This document shows positions 22,736-35,113 of a DNA stretch of 64,000 nucleotides, piece by piece (position 1 is the first letter of the stretch; every line of letters begins with the position of its first letter). Source of the stretch: Orychophragmus violaceus (lineage: Eukaryota > Streptophyta > Magnoliopsida > Brassicales > Brassicaceae); contig CM058234.1 of NCBI GenBank assembly GCA_030180135.1, positions 35,560,766 through 35,624,765 on the forward strand, read 5' to 3'. The notes below the pieces were generated by a model that was not told the origin of the DNA, made no database searches, and saw nothing but the letters and a program-made list of their open reading frames with translations. Both the position numbers and the translations under genes were made by a program.

Positions 22736-23012
22736 CTGCTGCTCTTCCTCAGCAGGTTGAGCAGTCTCCTGTGCATCTCGAATCTCTTCAAGATGTACTT
22801 TACTCCCACTGTTTTTCTTAGAGAGAAACTCCCTCTCAAGAAAAGAACAGTCCCGAGCGACAAATACTTTGTTCTAAGATTGGTTGTAAAAGTAGTATGC
22901 CTTGGTTTCCCTAGGATAACCAACGAAGTAGCATTTATCTGATTTGGGTGCAAGCTTGTCAGAGATTAAACGTTTGACATAAGCCTCACAGCCCCAAATC
23001 CTCAGGAAAAAC
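22736..23012 (-). pseudogene. copia-2 integrase C-terminal remnant, frameshifted
   Basis: Minus-strand fragments FLRIWGCEAYVKRLISDKL and KSDKCYFVGYPRETKAYYFY, then after a frameshift the tail that joins the RT linker. The catalytic integrase core is missing. The upstream edge at about 23012 is the left breakpoint of the inverted gag segment. Confidence 0.85.
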
Positions 23013-23228
23013 ATGACTAAGACATTGACTGAGTTGCACGGCATGCTGAAGACAGCAGAGCCGAATCTCAAGAAGGAAACTCCCAGTGTACTGATGGTAC
23101 AAGGGGGTAAAATGTTTAAGAAACCTAAGAAGGATAAGGGAAAGGCCCAAGTTGTCCAGACTGAGAGTCAGGACAAGCCCAAGCCGAAGCCCAAATCCGG
23201 GCCTTCTCCTGAGGATAAGTGCAAATTA
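23013..23228 (+). pseudogene. copia-2 inverted gag C-terminal segment
   Basis: Plus-strand frame TKTLTELHGMLKTAEPNLKK...KPKPKPKSGPSPEDKC corresponds to the gag C-terminus just before the zinc knuckle (copia-1 residues about 185-253), but runs opposite to the rest of copia-2. Its left edge abuts integrase sequence and its right edge abuts minus-strand gag. Confidence 0.9.
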
Positions 23229-23770
23229 GTTCATCATGAACTACAACATGCAAAACACGACGGCAAAGACTGCAGAATCATGTCAGTGGCTAGCTCCTGG
23301 CTAATGGCACAGTCCAGTTTCCCCATGTTATCAATGTAACCCATGATTTTAAGGACATGAGGACTTACTGGACTGTCCTTAGCCAGCTTGCAATCCATGA
23401 GAGATTTAACCGTCTGGTATCTCTCTGTGCGAGCTTGCTCCTGAAACAAAGCTTTCAGGCTGTTAATCATCTCAATGGGTGACATCACGTTCTCATATTG
23501 CTTCTGCAGCTCAGAGTTCATAGTCACCAGCATTAGACAATTAACGTCTTTGACATCAGCTAAATGCTTATCATAAGCATTCTTATCTGCCTGTGTGGCA
23601 TTGGAACGTGGCCTCTCGGGGAGAACCTTTTCAAGGACATATTCCTTGTTCTCCTGCCTAAGAACTATTCTCAGGTTCCGATACCATTCCAAGAAATTAG
23701 ATCCATTTAACTTGTCCTTCTCAAGGACGGATCTTAGTGAGAAAGTGTTGATGTGAGTTGAGACAGACAT
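23229..23770 (-). pseudogene. copia-2 gag N-terminal part
   Basis: Starts MSVSTHINTFSLRSVLEKDK, continues with NGSNFLEWYRNLRIVLRQEN, ARTERYQTVKSLMDCKLAKD and ISQELATDMILQSLP, then loses homology at the inversion breakpoint near 23228. Matches residues 1-180 of the copia-1 gag. Truncated, so unlikely to assemble particles. Confidence 0.9.
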
Positions 23771-25041
23771 AGTTGTAATTAAAAGGTAGAGGTTTTAGTT
23801 ATAAGGCTCAAGGAAATGAGAATTCTTATCTAATAAGAAAGACTCACATTGTATTCAAAACTATGTTTCCTCAGATGAATATAATGAGCCAAGATCCATA
23901 CTTTACCAAAATCTGAGTGGGCAACTTACCATCACCCAAAATTTAGTTATTTAGGTAAGCAAATCATTGCTAATTGTACCCAGTACAACTCTTGGTCGTA
24001 GATGAGACAAACTATGTCTAATCTACTCTGATGTCTCTGGGCCCAGAACTTCTGACAGCCCAGTCAAGTAAAACCAATCTCTTCTGTCTTGTGATCACTA
24101 ATAGTTGCACTGCAAATCTATCAATGATCACATGCATTACTCATGTTGCTGTGGATACCAAGGACTCCAAGGATATCCAACAACAACACGAGTCCTGACA
24201 GTATACAAGATCGGGCAAGACATCAAGATCACTTGATATTTGGTTGAGGAAAAAAATTATTTAATCTTGATGTATATCCAATATACATTCAAGAAGTTAT
24301 TAATTTAATTAAAACATTCAGTTTTATTAAGTTTAGATTACTCTAGAACTTTTAGGATTAAATTGTTCTGGTATACGCAAATTTGTGGTCCAACCAGCAT
24401 GTTTGCGAATGTCGTGTCGATCGACGCCAACCATTGGCATCGGTCGACGCAACCCAATTTAAACCGGTCTTCGATAACCGGTCAAACCGGTTCGAATTTG
24501 CTTAACCGATTCAATCCAATTGAACACGTTCGGTTTAATGGTCCATGTCGATCGTCACACAACTCTGTCTCGATCGACATTACCAAACCAGAACCAATTG
24601 GTTAATTAAAATTAACCGAGCGAGATAACCGGTTCAATCCAATTGAACCGATCTATCTTATCGCATTGCCTGTGTCGACCGACACACACAGTGTATCGAT
24701 CAACACAACAGGAATACGGGTACTCGATCTCAGATCGAAACCCTAAAATTATTTGCGAGTTTTCGCTCTGTGTCGACCGACACACGCTTTGTGTCGATCG
24801 ACACTCTGCGATAAACCCTAAATATTTTACGCGTTATTTCGCGGCGTGTCGACCGACAAACGCTTTGTGTCGATCGACACAGTGCGATTTCAACAGTTTC
24901 ATCGTTTTTCAACAGGCATATAATCCGAGATTAACAAGAGAAAACACGATTTTAGCATGCAATAAACAATTCAACAAACCCAGTTTTCGAATTAATTGCA
25001 TCAGATTCAATATTCTAAACCCTAACACGCTCTGATACCAC
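23771..25041 (-). other. copia-2 leader with primer site and palindrome cluster
   Basis: Non-coding leader of 1.27 kb. 24414-24881 contains five pairs of the palindrome; three of them (24671/24692, 24769/24790, 24845/24866) are spaced exactly 21 bp with CGACCG in one member and CGATCG in the other. The primer site complement GCTCTGATACCA is at 25029-25040. Short open frames across the cluster are palindrome translations, not genes. Confidence 0.85.
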
Positions 25042-25681
25042 TGTTGGATCTCCTCGGATCTAGGGTTTGATATATTGAAAACAACCAACCTCGTTCTCAC
25101 CTGGAACTGGCAGCGGAATGAAATGGTGAACGCGATCAGTGGAGCAACGCAGGTGCCTTGCCTCTACCAGATACACACGCACACAAGCTGGAAACGGGGT
25201 GCTAGTGCCGGATCAATGGGAATCACATGTTTCTGGTGTTTCTGCTTTTCTTACCAAGAAAAACTCGACGGCTACCTGTTTAGGTCGAAACTCACGTGAT
25301 TTATTCGACCTAAAACACAATTAACGGGCCAGACTTGATTAAGTCTTAATTCGAAAAGCCTTTCCGAAAACCCAAACTGTGTCGACCGACACACAAGCTG
25401 TGTCGATCGACACAACACCATTTAGTCGATTATAATGTGTATCCAATACACATTAATATGATCATTACCATAATGATCATTCCCATGTCGCAGCTTCCAG
25501 TTTGCTTAGGTGTGTGACCCTATAGGATCATATAATACTGGCAGTAAGTCGACAACTTACAGATTGCAAGAGGCTTCTAGCAAAACATTGCAACCGCCCA
25601 GTATTATACGAATGTCTGATCTCGACACACAACTATCATCAGGAGTGAGTACAAGTGTGATTTCAGGACATTATCCCAACA
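25042..25681 (-). repeat. copia-2 5' LTR (right)
   Basis: 640 bp, pairs with 19554-20193. Carries the same 21-bp-spaced palindrome pair, at about 25378-25414. Confidence 0.95.
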
Positions 25682-25770
25682 CCTGCGTCTGTCCGTCTCA
25701 CTGTCGCATGCGTCAGAGATCACCCACACCACCAGATGCGCACGTCGAGGATTCTGATTCTGATTCTTAG
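25682..25770 (+). pseudogene. Athila-1 env-like gene, C-terminal remainder
   Basis: Begins with the right target-site copy CCTGC and encodes MRQRSPTPPDAHVEDSDSDS then a TAG stop. An acidic Ser/Asp-rich tail. It continues the gene interrupted at 19553, although a frame change is needed relative to the long frame ending at 19534. Confidence 0.6.
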
Positions 25771-27229
25771 TTCCTCTTTGGTCCTAGTATTTCCCTGAGT
25801 TTGTTTTTCTTTGCACTTTTCATTTTTCTTTCTCTTGAGTCAGCTTTGATTTTGTTTGAGTCAGTTTGTCATGCTTCTTTTGGGTTGAACTTTTTGGAAC
25901 TCTGTTATATCTATCTTGTTGCATTTTACTTGTTTGTGAGTGATCTGACAGTGTTGACATTGGTGATTTTGTGTGACTAACACAATTAACTGGGATCCTG
26001 TTCAAATCTGTGGCATTGGTACTGAAATACGCGCATCGTATCGACCGATTCAGTCTTTGTGTCGGTCGACACAAGAAGAATTCTGTGGCGATCGATCTGG
26101 TACACACCAAACATGGGTCGACCTAAGCTTTGAATCGATCGATTCAATCTATGTGTCGGTCGACACCATTCGCGACAGAAGGTAAGCACACTGTTTTTCT
26201 CAGCTATCACAAAGTTTTGACCCATATTCACTGACTCTAGACTCTGTAACACTGGGGATAGTGTTATTCAAGTCTAGGGGAGGTAGTTGCTGACATTGTG
26301 TTTTCTTTTCTTAGAGTCAGTCCTTGTTTTCTTTGGTTTTCAAAATGGTTTTATTGAGTCAAAATGTGTATGAAACTAAGATTTTTCGAGGAAATTTTTC
26401 GCTGGAACAGGAACTAAGTGACCACTGTACAGACTTGCAACAGCTCTATGACTATTAGAAAACCCGACACAGATCAACTTACCAAGGACACCCACATCTA
26501 ACCAGGTATTCAGAGGATCCATCACTAACTTCAGCCTCTAATCCTGACTTAATTTCTCACTTAGGGGCTTGGTATCTCTGGATCGGATTCCTCTGATGTG
26601 TTTGACACAGCCTATAATCCTGTCTACAGTATGGTTCCTAATTTCCCCTCCCTTGAAAGTAAAAAAAAAGTGATTAAAACTAAGGATAAGCTAGTAGCTT
26701 CGAAGTGGTCACGGGAGTGGTAGAGACCCCTATTACCTCCTGTGCATCCATGGAAACATGTTCAAAGTTACACCCCGAATAAAAAGGGAAAAGCACTGAT
26801 AGAAAAAATAAAATGATACCCAGTGGGGAAAAATCAGTGCTAAGGGAGAAAGGGAAATGAAAGGAACCAGAAACCGACAGTTTGGTGGTCAAGTATTGAA
26901 TGAGTTGAGTCCATGTGTCCTCTGATCGATACTCCCTCTGTGAGACCGCACCTAATTGTATACAGAAGTTAGTGTGGTGAACTTGAATGTCCTAATCTGA
27001 TTGTGGAGTTTACTTGGGACAGTTGGTAAGTGTGGGGGAAGTTGCTAAGTGTGGGGGAAGTATATTGTGGTCTTGATCTCTGCAGGAAAGTTTTCAGTGG
27101 TTTACTAAGTGAATAAGAATGCGAATGTTCCTAGGACGAAATGAGTTTCTGAGTTTTCAAACCTCTTTCTCATTACTTTGGTTCTTTATTTGCTTGAGGG
27201 TAAGTAAGAGCTAAGTGGGGGGGGGGAGT
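25771..27229 (+). other. Athila-1 3' non-coding region and polypurine tract
   Basis: No supported gene. 26036-26163 holds palindrome pairs with cores 26042/26063 and 26136/26157, each 21 bp apart. TAAGTGTGGGGGAAG is repeated at about 27028 and 27046. CTAAGTGGGGGGGGGGAGT (27211-27229) directly before the 3' LTR is the polypurine tract. Confidence 0.8.
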
Positions 27230-28369
27230 TGATATATCATGGCTTATAGGTGTTTTGGGCCATGATATATGTACATAATCGAGTCTTTTACAGAGTCCTT
27301 TGAGTCCTTTCAGGTGCTTTACAGGTTTTGGCACGTTTGAAGCATATTTGGAGATTATGGCGCATTCTGGAGCTTTATAGAGCATTCATGCGATTTGCAG
27401 AGAGTTGATATGATCGTCTGAGGATGGTGTCGATCGAGACACCCTTGGTGTCGGTTGACACAGATCGCGAGCAGAGGCTTTGAAGAATTTTCAATTTAGC
27501 CCAGAAGTTTTTCTTAATTACAAAGATGCCCAAGTCGTGTTTTAACATTATATTAGGGATTATGAGCCATTGTTTTAGGCTGAGCTTTACTTTATCAGAG
27601 ATTAGGAGATTTGGAGCTGGTCTTGTACTCGAGAGAGAGAGAGAGATTTCGAACCCCTGTTCTCACTCTTTTGATTTTCATATGTATCTATTTTGGTTAT
27701 GATTGATATGTCAGAGTAGATCTCATGTTAGGTTAGGGAATTCTCACTAGGGATTTGAAGGAATGCTAGAATAACTAATTTAATTGGATTCATCATCTAC
27801 TTCTTCATCTAAGCTGTTCTTAACCCTTAATCTGAACTGGCCATTTAGATTATTGATATTAGGTTGATTTCCGCAACGAGAGTTGGTTAATTAGCTAGAA
27901 AGAACTTAGGTGAGCAATTTATCTATTCGCAAAGAAATTTGGTCTAGAGAAATTGTGAGCGAAAGAACTTGGAATTAATGCATGTATAGAACTCTAGGAT
28001 CCACAACGAGAGTTGGTTTGCTAGGTTGTTAGACATAGATATTTATCGCAGCGAGAGCTGGTTAGTTATACTTTTGTGATTCTAGTTCAAGAACGCAATA
28101 GATTGAATCATGATTGTTTGTTATCTGATTTCCTGATTTCCTGAGAACTTCTGAAACCTGACGCCTTCGTTAATTGCTTACATTTACCTCACTTCATAAA
28201 TTTACTTGCTGTCTTGTTTACTGCTTTACAATCTGTTTCACTTAGCTTAGTTCGACTACTCATAATCTATCGTGTGAAATCTTGAGTCCTTGTGGATACG
28301 ATACCCTAAATACTACAATAGCATAACTGTGCACTTGCAGTAGAATAGGGATATAATTTGACTCTATCA
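27230..28369 (+). repeat. Athila-1 3' LTR
   Basis: 1140 bp, TGATATATCATGG...CTATCA, followed by the target-site copy GTGTA (28370-28374). Confidence 0.93.
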
Positions 28370-28600
28370 GTGTACTACATTCCCTATTCTCGAGAAACAT
28401 ATAAGCAAGAGCCTTGGATCATCGTTAATAAGATCAATCCAAGAGGAAGAGTATATGGAGTTCTGAAAAAGTTGTTTTTAACCCGAGCGGAAGTGGTTAT
28501 ATAGCTCTAATTGAATATTCCCTTGAAGTTGATCTTGTAATTGATCTTGTGATTTACTTTACTCAATATGGAGATGCAAAGGTGCATTCAGAACCATAAG
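28370..28600 (+). pseudogene. CACTA-2 transposase C-terminal exon remnant, after Athila-1
   Basis: Resumes the exon cut at 13312: GTGTACTACATTCCCTATTC encodes VYYIPYS, the conserved motif that in plant CACTA transposases follows the ASQA(D/Y)QV stretch seen at 13240. Then EQEPWIIVNKINPRG-like sequence and decay. The fit across the insertion confirms both the exon and the Athila-1 boundaries. Confidence 0.75.
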
Positions 28601-30362
<1,762 letters not shown>

Positions 30363-31240
30363 ACGACAGCACCTTTAATCGCAGAATAGTCGTTAATCGG
30401 GGTTTTACGACAAACATACGACTAAATATGGTAGTCTTCAATCAATAGTCGCTAAATCTCATAGTCGTATTATTAGTTGGCGACTTACGACTAATTATAT
30501 GACCAACATAGGTAATTGTAAAATAGACGTAGCGTAGTTGGAAGATATAGGGACTAATCTGCGACAACGATAGCGATAATTGTGCGACTATAGGGGGAGT
30601 CCAGATGATGTCAGAGAAATGTTGTCATCAAATAGTCGTTAAATTAGGTGACCACAGGGCGATTAATATGCGATTGTATTGTATTGTCAGAAAGTAGTCG
30701 TAAATATTAGCCACTATGGAGCAACTGGCAAACGACCATTTTAACTACTATCCCGCGACTAATCTGATCATCCATATACGATTATGGTAGTGATCTCGCC
30801 ACTATGTGGCGACTGTTATGTGATTGACTAGCAAAGTCACGATTTAGCCGTAGACTATGGTGACGTTTTGGCGACTGTTTATTGAGTAATTTACCGATTA
30901 TATGACGACTATGCAGCATCCAAACGAAACATCCAGATTCGATTATGGTACAGTCTGGCCGACTACTATCTGACTGTCTAATATAGTCACAACATAGTAT
31001 TAAGAAATGGTGACTACTTGGCGACAGTGTAATGATTAAATAACGATTATTAAGCGGCTATTCAAAAAATCCAGATTCGCTGATGGTAAATATTTAGCGA
31101 CTAGTTTGTCTGTGTAGTGCGAATAATTGACGACTGTTTAGTGGCTTTTATTCATATAGTTAAGATTTTGGATTAATTTCATTTTCGATTTGGTAGTCGG
31201 TGATACCGTAATTTGAATGGTACAACAAACGTAAAAACCA
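30363..31240. repeat. Dense AGTCG/CGACT short-repeat field, possible transposon subterminal region
   Basis: About twenty copies, on both strands, of units such as AGTCGTTAA, GCGACTA, GGCGACTG and TAGTCGCTAAAT in 0.9 kb, with no coding frame. GTGTAGTG at 31112-31119 resembles a CACTA terminus. Dense short repeats of this kind are typical of CACTA subterminal regions bound by a TNPA-like protein, but I cannot match this unit to a named family. Confidence 0.5.
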
Positions 31241-32480
31241 CTTGCATCAAAAATAACATTGGTAACATGTAGACACAGAAGACAGACATACGCAAACTCT
31301 AGCATTTAGGAGTTGCCAGATCATATACCAATAAATAGACAAGTGCAAGAGACAGTGATAAAGTAACCTACGAATCAGATGGTGTTGTTGTCTTACTTTG
31401 AGCTTCCTTCAGTTGAAAAGTGTCTGGGCTGCTTGTGCTTGCACATTAAAAGATTAGCTGCCAGGCTTTCGACTCCATAAGGATTTTTACGCGTCCATCC
31501 TTCTCAGTGGCCTGTGACAATTACAGACAGTAAGAGAAAAACAATTTAATAAAGATCGTGTGATGACTTTATAAACATGGATTGTGAAAACAGCGACTTT
31601 ACCTGAGGAAATATGTTGTTATATTCAACTGTTGATATCTCATGAGGTCGCAGTTCTTTGCAGTGCTTTTGCAGTCCTTCGTGATGCTAACCATGTCTTT
31701 CATACGTCGTTGATAGATCTCCTCAAAAAATGTTATAGAAGAAAGTTATGTGAGGTTTGGAAACGCCTAAAATGATACAAAAACTATCTTGTAAGCGCTC
31801 AGACACTCGAACTTAGAAGAACACATTAATGAGTTAAGCAGAGATTGGTGTCTCAATTGCGTACTAACTATAAGATTAACATCCTAACCATCAGACTCTA
31901 ACTCCTCAAACACTCATTAAAAAAAAAAACCAACTTACCCAGACTGTGGAATGTAGGCGTCGTTTACAACCTGTAGAACCAAAATTAATTGTAAACATAT
32001 AATCAGATTCAGAGCCTGTCCCATTTCAAAAGCAAAGCAAAGCAGAAGGAAACTAACGATATACCTACCTGTACCCGTAGGCATCGATTCACTGATAGTT
32101 TCGTGATTGAGATATTCAAGGAAGAATTTGAGAGAGTCGATAGGGTTTCGGAAAAAGTTAGCTATGAAATGGAAAGCTTCGAATAAGAGATTCGAAGACG
32201 AGATATAAGTTTTAGATGGGTGGGCGTAGAAGAGGATTCGTGTAGAGATTAGAGAGATGATTCGTGGAGAGATTAGAGAGATGATTCGAAGGAGATTTCT
32301 GAAAAGGGGAAGTTCAAAAGAAAACAGGGTTTGATGTATTTGTCGATTTCTCGGCACTTTGTCGAAAATTCTTGGGTATAGGCGGGTAATTGAAATGTTT
32401 TGGGCGTTAAAATTGGGTTTGTATTTTCCGGATTAATTTGGCAAATATTTTGAATTTTTTCCCACTTGTAGGCGTTACGT
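31241..32480 (-). other. Unassigned stretch, possible degenerate transposon gene and leader
   Basis: On the minus strand 32350-32100 resembles a leader, with a 21-bp unit (GAGATTAGAGAGATGATTCG on the plus strand) repeated in tandem around 32247-32290. Intron-like and exon-like pieces follow to 31380. An open frame of 140 codons at 31935-32357 has no recognisable domain and is rich in Leu, Ile and Ser, so I do not call it a gene. It may be the body of the element whose end is the AGTCG field. Confidence 0.3.
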
Positions 32481-32718
32481 GGTCATAATATATTCCTTTT
32501 ATTATTGACTCTGTTTTAAAAATTTAACTAATCTATTTTACTTTATTAAAATCAGAACAAGTTTGCTCATAATATAAAGAACGATTGCAAACAGGTTTAC
32601 GAAAGCAAATTTGTGTTTTAAATTCTTTGAAATATTTTTGCAATTTTGGTAACACTCAAATAAAAAATAGTACACAGAATTTTTTTTTAAAAATAGCTTT
32701 CGGACTAGAATGTTAAAG

Positions 32719-33251
32719 CACAGACGAAACCTTAGATTTTTAGGGTTTAGGGTTTAGGTTTCTTTTGGAATGAACAAAACCCTATACCCTAAAAAGAAAC
32801 CGTAAAACCTCATTATGAGGTTTCATTGTAGGGCATCTCGAAACCACCCGCAAAAACTCAAATTATTAGGTTTTGAATAGTGAAACCTCAAATTTGAAGT
32901 TTGGGAAACATACAAATTACACTACAACTAAAATTATTCAACAAACGTATTTTTGTGATACTCTCAAATATGATCAATTAATGCATTTCGAAGTGATAAA
33001 TGTGCTTCTTTATTTTTTATCTTAAGATTGATAAATATATATATATATATATATATATGATATAAGTTAAATATTTTATAATGGTCAAAACTAATGAAAA
33101 ATTTATTTATAGATCACTACATTGCAAAATAAAAGTTGAAACCGCAAATTCGAGTTTTTGAGGTTTCTTTTGAAGTGAGCCAAATCTCAAAAATGAGGTT
33201 TTGAGGTTTCTTTTGGAGATGCTAAAACCTACAATTTGAGGTTTCGTCTTT
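32719..33251. repeat. MITE-like repeat with AAACCTCAAA units, left copy
   Basis: Bounded by GACGAAACCT (32723) and AGGTTTCGTC (ending 33248) as inverted ends. Internally filled with variants of GAGGTTTC and GAAACCTCAAATTTG. Contains an (AT)n run at about 33034-33058. A related copy lies at 60421-60890. Athila-2 inserted at its right edge. Confidence 0.6.
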
Positions 33252-35113
33252 TGATAGGTCTCAGAGTTTTAACCCTATACTAACTGCAAGTGCACAGTAA
33301 TATCAATGTAGTACTTAGGGATCGAATCCACGAGGACTCTGGGCAACGATAGAATTAGAACAGAAAAGATTAAACTAGGAGAAAGCAAATTGTATTGAGA
33401 AACTAAAAGCAATGCGAGAAAGTAAACAAGTAGCAAGTTGTGGTTGTAAGCAGTTAACTAAGGGCGCTAAGTCTAGGGAGTTCTCAGGAAATCAAACAAG
33501 CAGACAAATCATTCAGCCAGGATCAAATTAGGTACAGTTCTAGAACTCAAAGCACGGATATAGAATTAACCAACTTTCGTTGTGAGAATTCTCTAAGCCT
33601 AATTGCAGAAATCCAAATGTCTTTGTAATTCCTAACAGATTAAACCAGCTTTAATGATCAAGTTCGATATGTTCACAATCTAATTAAACCAAATTTCTTT
33701 GCGAGTAATTATATTGCTCAACCTAAATAGTTCAGATTCTAAACCACACTTTCGTGTCAATCTAGCAACCTATGATCTAGATTCTAAGTGATCAAGTTAG
33801 AACTAGCATTAAACACAACTAGATTTTAACCCGCGCTACGGAGCGCGGGTATATGTTTCTTTTATAAATATTGTCGCTCACAAATCTATATCTAATGTGT
33901 ATAACTGTAAATATAGATGGTATATAATATTATTGTTATATCGTATAGATTATGATCCGATGTCTCTGTTTTTTGATTTGCATGTATCCTGTTTTGGACC
34001 TACACAATATGATGATGGCCCATGAGATTAGTTAGGCGTGTAATAGTTTTTATTTACAGATTACCTGATGGGCCTAATACGTGTAATAGACCCGCGTGCT
34101 GTTCCACAGTGAATTTTTTATATGCCTAATTCTAACAACTATATTTTATTCTAATACTCCATAGAATTGATGATGGGTCATATATGCTCGTTGACAAATA
34201 ACTTGATGGGCCTGTAAAAACGATTAGCGTTGGACAAAGGCTTATGAATCTGTAAACACGCGCTAATTTAGATTCTAAAAAAAATTAACAGAATCTAGAT
34301 GCAATTTTATCAAAGGCTAAAAATCGGCAACTAAACATTAATGATTCGTAATATGTATTTGAGAATGACATATTTACTCTTAATGAAGGTTACAAATCCT
34401 AATAATATCAAGGGCAAATTCCGAGAACAACATTTATGTACCATGGCAAACCTTTCTGTTTTAATAGATTAGATTTAGATTGAAGAACATCTATTGATAT
34501 GAATCTTTAACTGAATTAATTATATCTAGCAAGCCATAAAATCTTTATTGAGAATCCCTAAAGCTAACTATGAATCTACTCAGACATAGATAATGTAAAC
34601 ATGATCAATGAATTATTAGATATCATAAAAGAGATTAAACAAGTAAAGAGGTTCGAAATCTTCTCCAAAAACAAGATGTAGTACAGGATCAGATCAGCCC
34701 CAAATAGCTCTAAAAACTCTCTGCTCTAAAGTATGATAGCGTATCTAAAAACTGAAGTTAAAACCTAATTAAATAGCTAAATCACGTATTGGGGCTTTTG
34801 TGTAAATATCTGGAACTTCTGGGCAATTCTGCAAATCCATCATTCTTCATTAACTTCTCGCCGAGACTGGCCCAACTCGCTGTGCATCGATCGATGCTAG
34901 TGTGCGTCGATCGACACACTCCTCTGTTTCGGACAGTGAGCTCAAACTCTCGGGTCAAAACTCCAAAATGCTCCAAATAGCTCCATAATCTCCAAATCCA
35001 CTCAAAATGTGCGTGTACCTAATAACACCTATAAAAGACTCGAAAGAAACAGTAAAAGACTCTAAAACACACTTATATCATGGTCTAAAACCGGTAAAAA
35101 CCATGATATATCA
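33252..35113 (-). repeat. Athila-2 LTR1 (3'-most), with Helitron insertion
   Basis: 1862 bp, of which 33819-34473 is a Helitron. Plus strand runs TGATAGGTCTC...CCATGATATATCA. Palindrome pair (GCATCGATCGATGC and GCGTCGATCGACAC) at 34884-34915. Confidence 0.93.
33819..34473 (-). mobile_element. Non-autonomous Helitron, 655 bp
   Basis: On the minus strand it starts TCTAATCTATTAAAACAG and ends with a GC-rich hairpin (CCCGCGCT-CCGT-AGCGCGGG, plus-strand 33830-33849) followed by TTAAAATCTAG, i.e. the 5' TC, the 3' hairpin and CTRR end of a Helitron. It sits between A and T of the host LTR with no target duplication. Comparison with LTR2 and LTR3 shows the empty site exactly. No Rep/helicase coding, so moved by another element. 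Confidence 0.93.

Larger units (their letters stand above)
19554..25681 (-). mobile_element. copia-2: rearranged Ty1/copia element nested in Athila-1
   Basis: Two 640-bp LTRs (TGTTGGATCTCC...CCCAACA on the plus strand) and target-site duplication CCTGC (19549-19553 and 25682-25686). Primer site at 25029-25040 next to the right LTR shows minus orientation. LTRs differ at about nine sites. Gag is present up to its middle, a gag C-terminal piece is inverted, protease and most of integrase are deleted, and RT plus RNase H remain in one clean frame. Not autonomous. Confidence 0.95.
13313..28369 (+). mobile_element. Athila-1: defective Athila-type Ty3/gypsy element, containing copia-2
   Basis: Flanked by target-site duplication GTGTA (13308-13312 and 28370-28374). 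LTRs are 1150 and 1140 bp, and the primer site TGGCGCCGTTGCCGGGGA is the Athila-type (tRNA-Asp) one. Contents in order: leader, gag with a protease remnant, a conserved hairpin, a non-coding spacer, an env-like gene, and a long 3' non-coding region with a G-rich polypurine tract. Reverse transcriptase, RNase H and integrase are absent, so it could move only with help from another element. The first 290 bp of the LTRs differ at about 15 sites, older than the copia elements. Copia-2 (19554-25681) is nested inside. Confidence 0.93.

Noticed and set aside
24643..25035. Cys-Arg-Ser-Thr and Val-Asp-Arg-His repeat peptides on both strands
   Set aside because: Palindrome units give open frames on both strands. 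There is no evidence of a protein, so I treat the cluster as a DNA or RNA repeat.
13400..28200. CRISPR-like array from regularly spaced palindromes
   Set aside because: Plant nuclear DNA. The spacers are 5-7 bp, too short, and copies are dispersed over several elements.
31935..32357. 140-codon frame on the minus strand, Leu/Ile-rich
   Set aside because: Low-complexity composition, repeated 21-bp DNA units inside it, and no family resemblance; it looks like a leader region.
32741..32764. Telomere-like TTTAGGG repeats
   Set aside because: Only two to three units, within the MITE-like repeat that is itself rich in similar AAACCCT/AAACCTC words; not an interstitial telomere.
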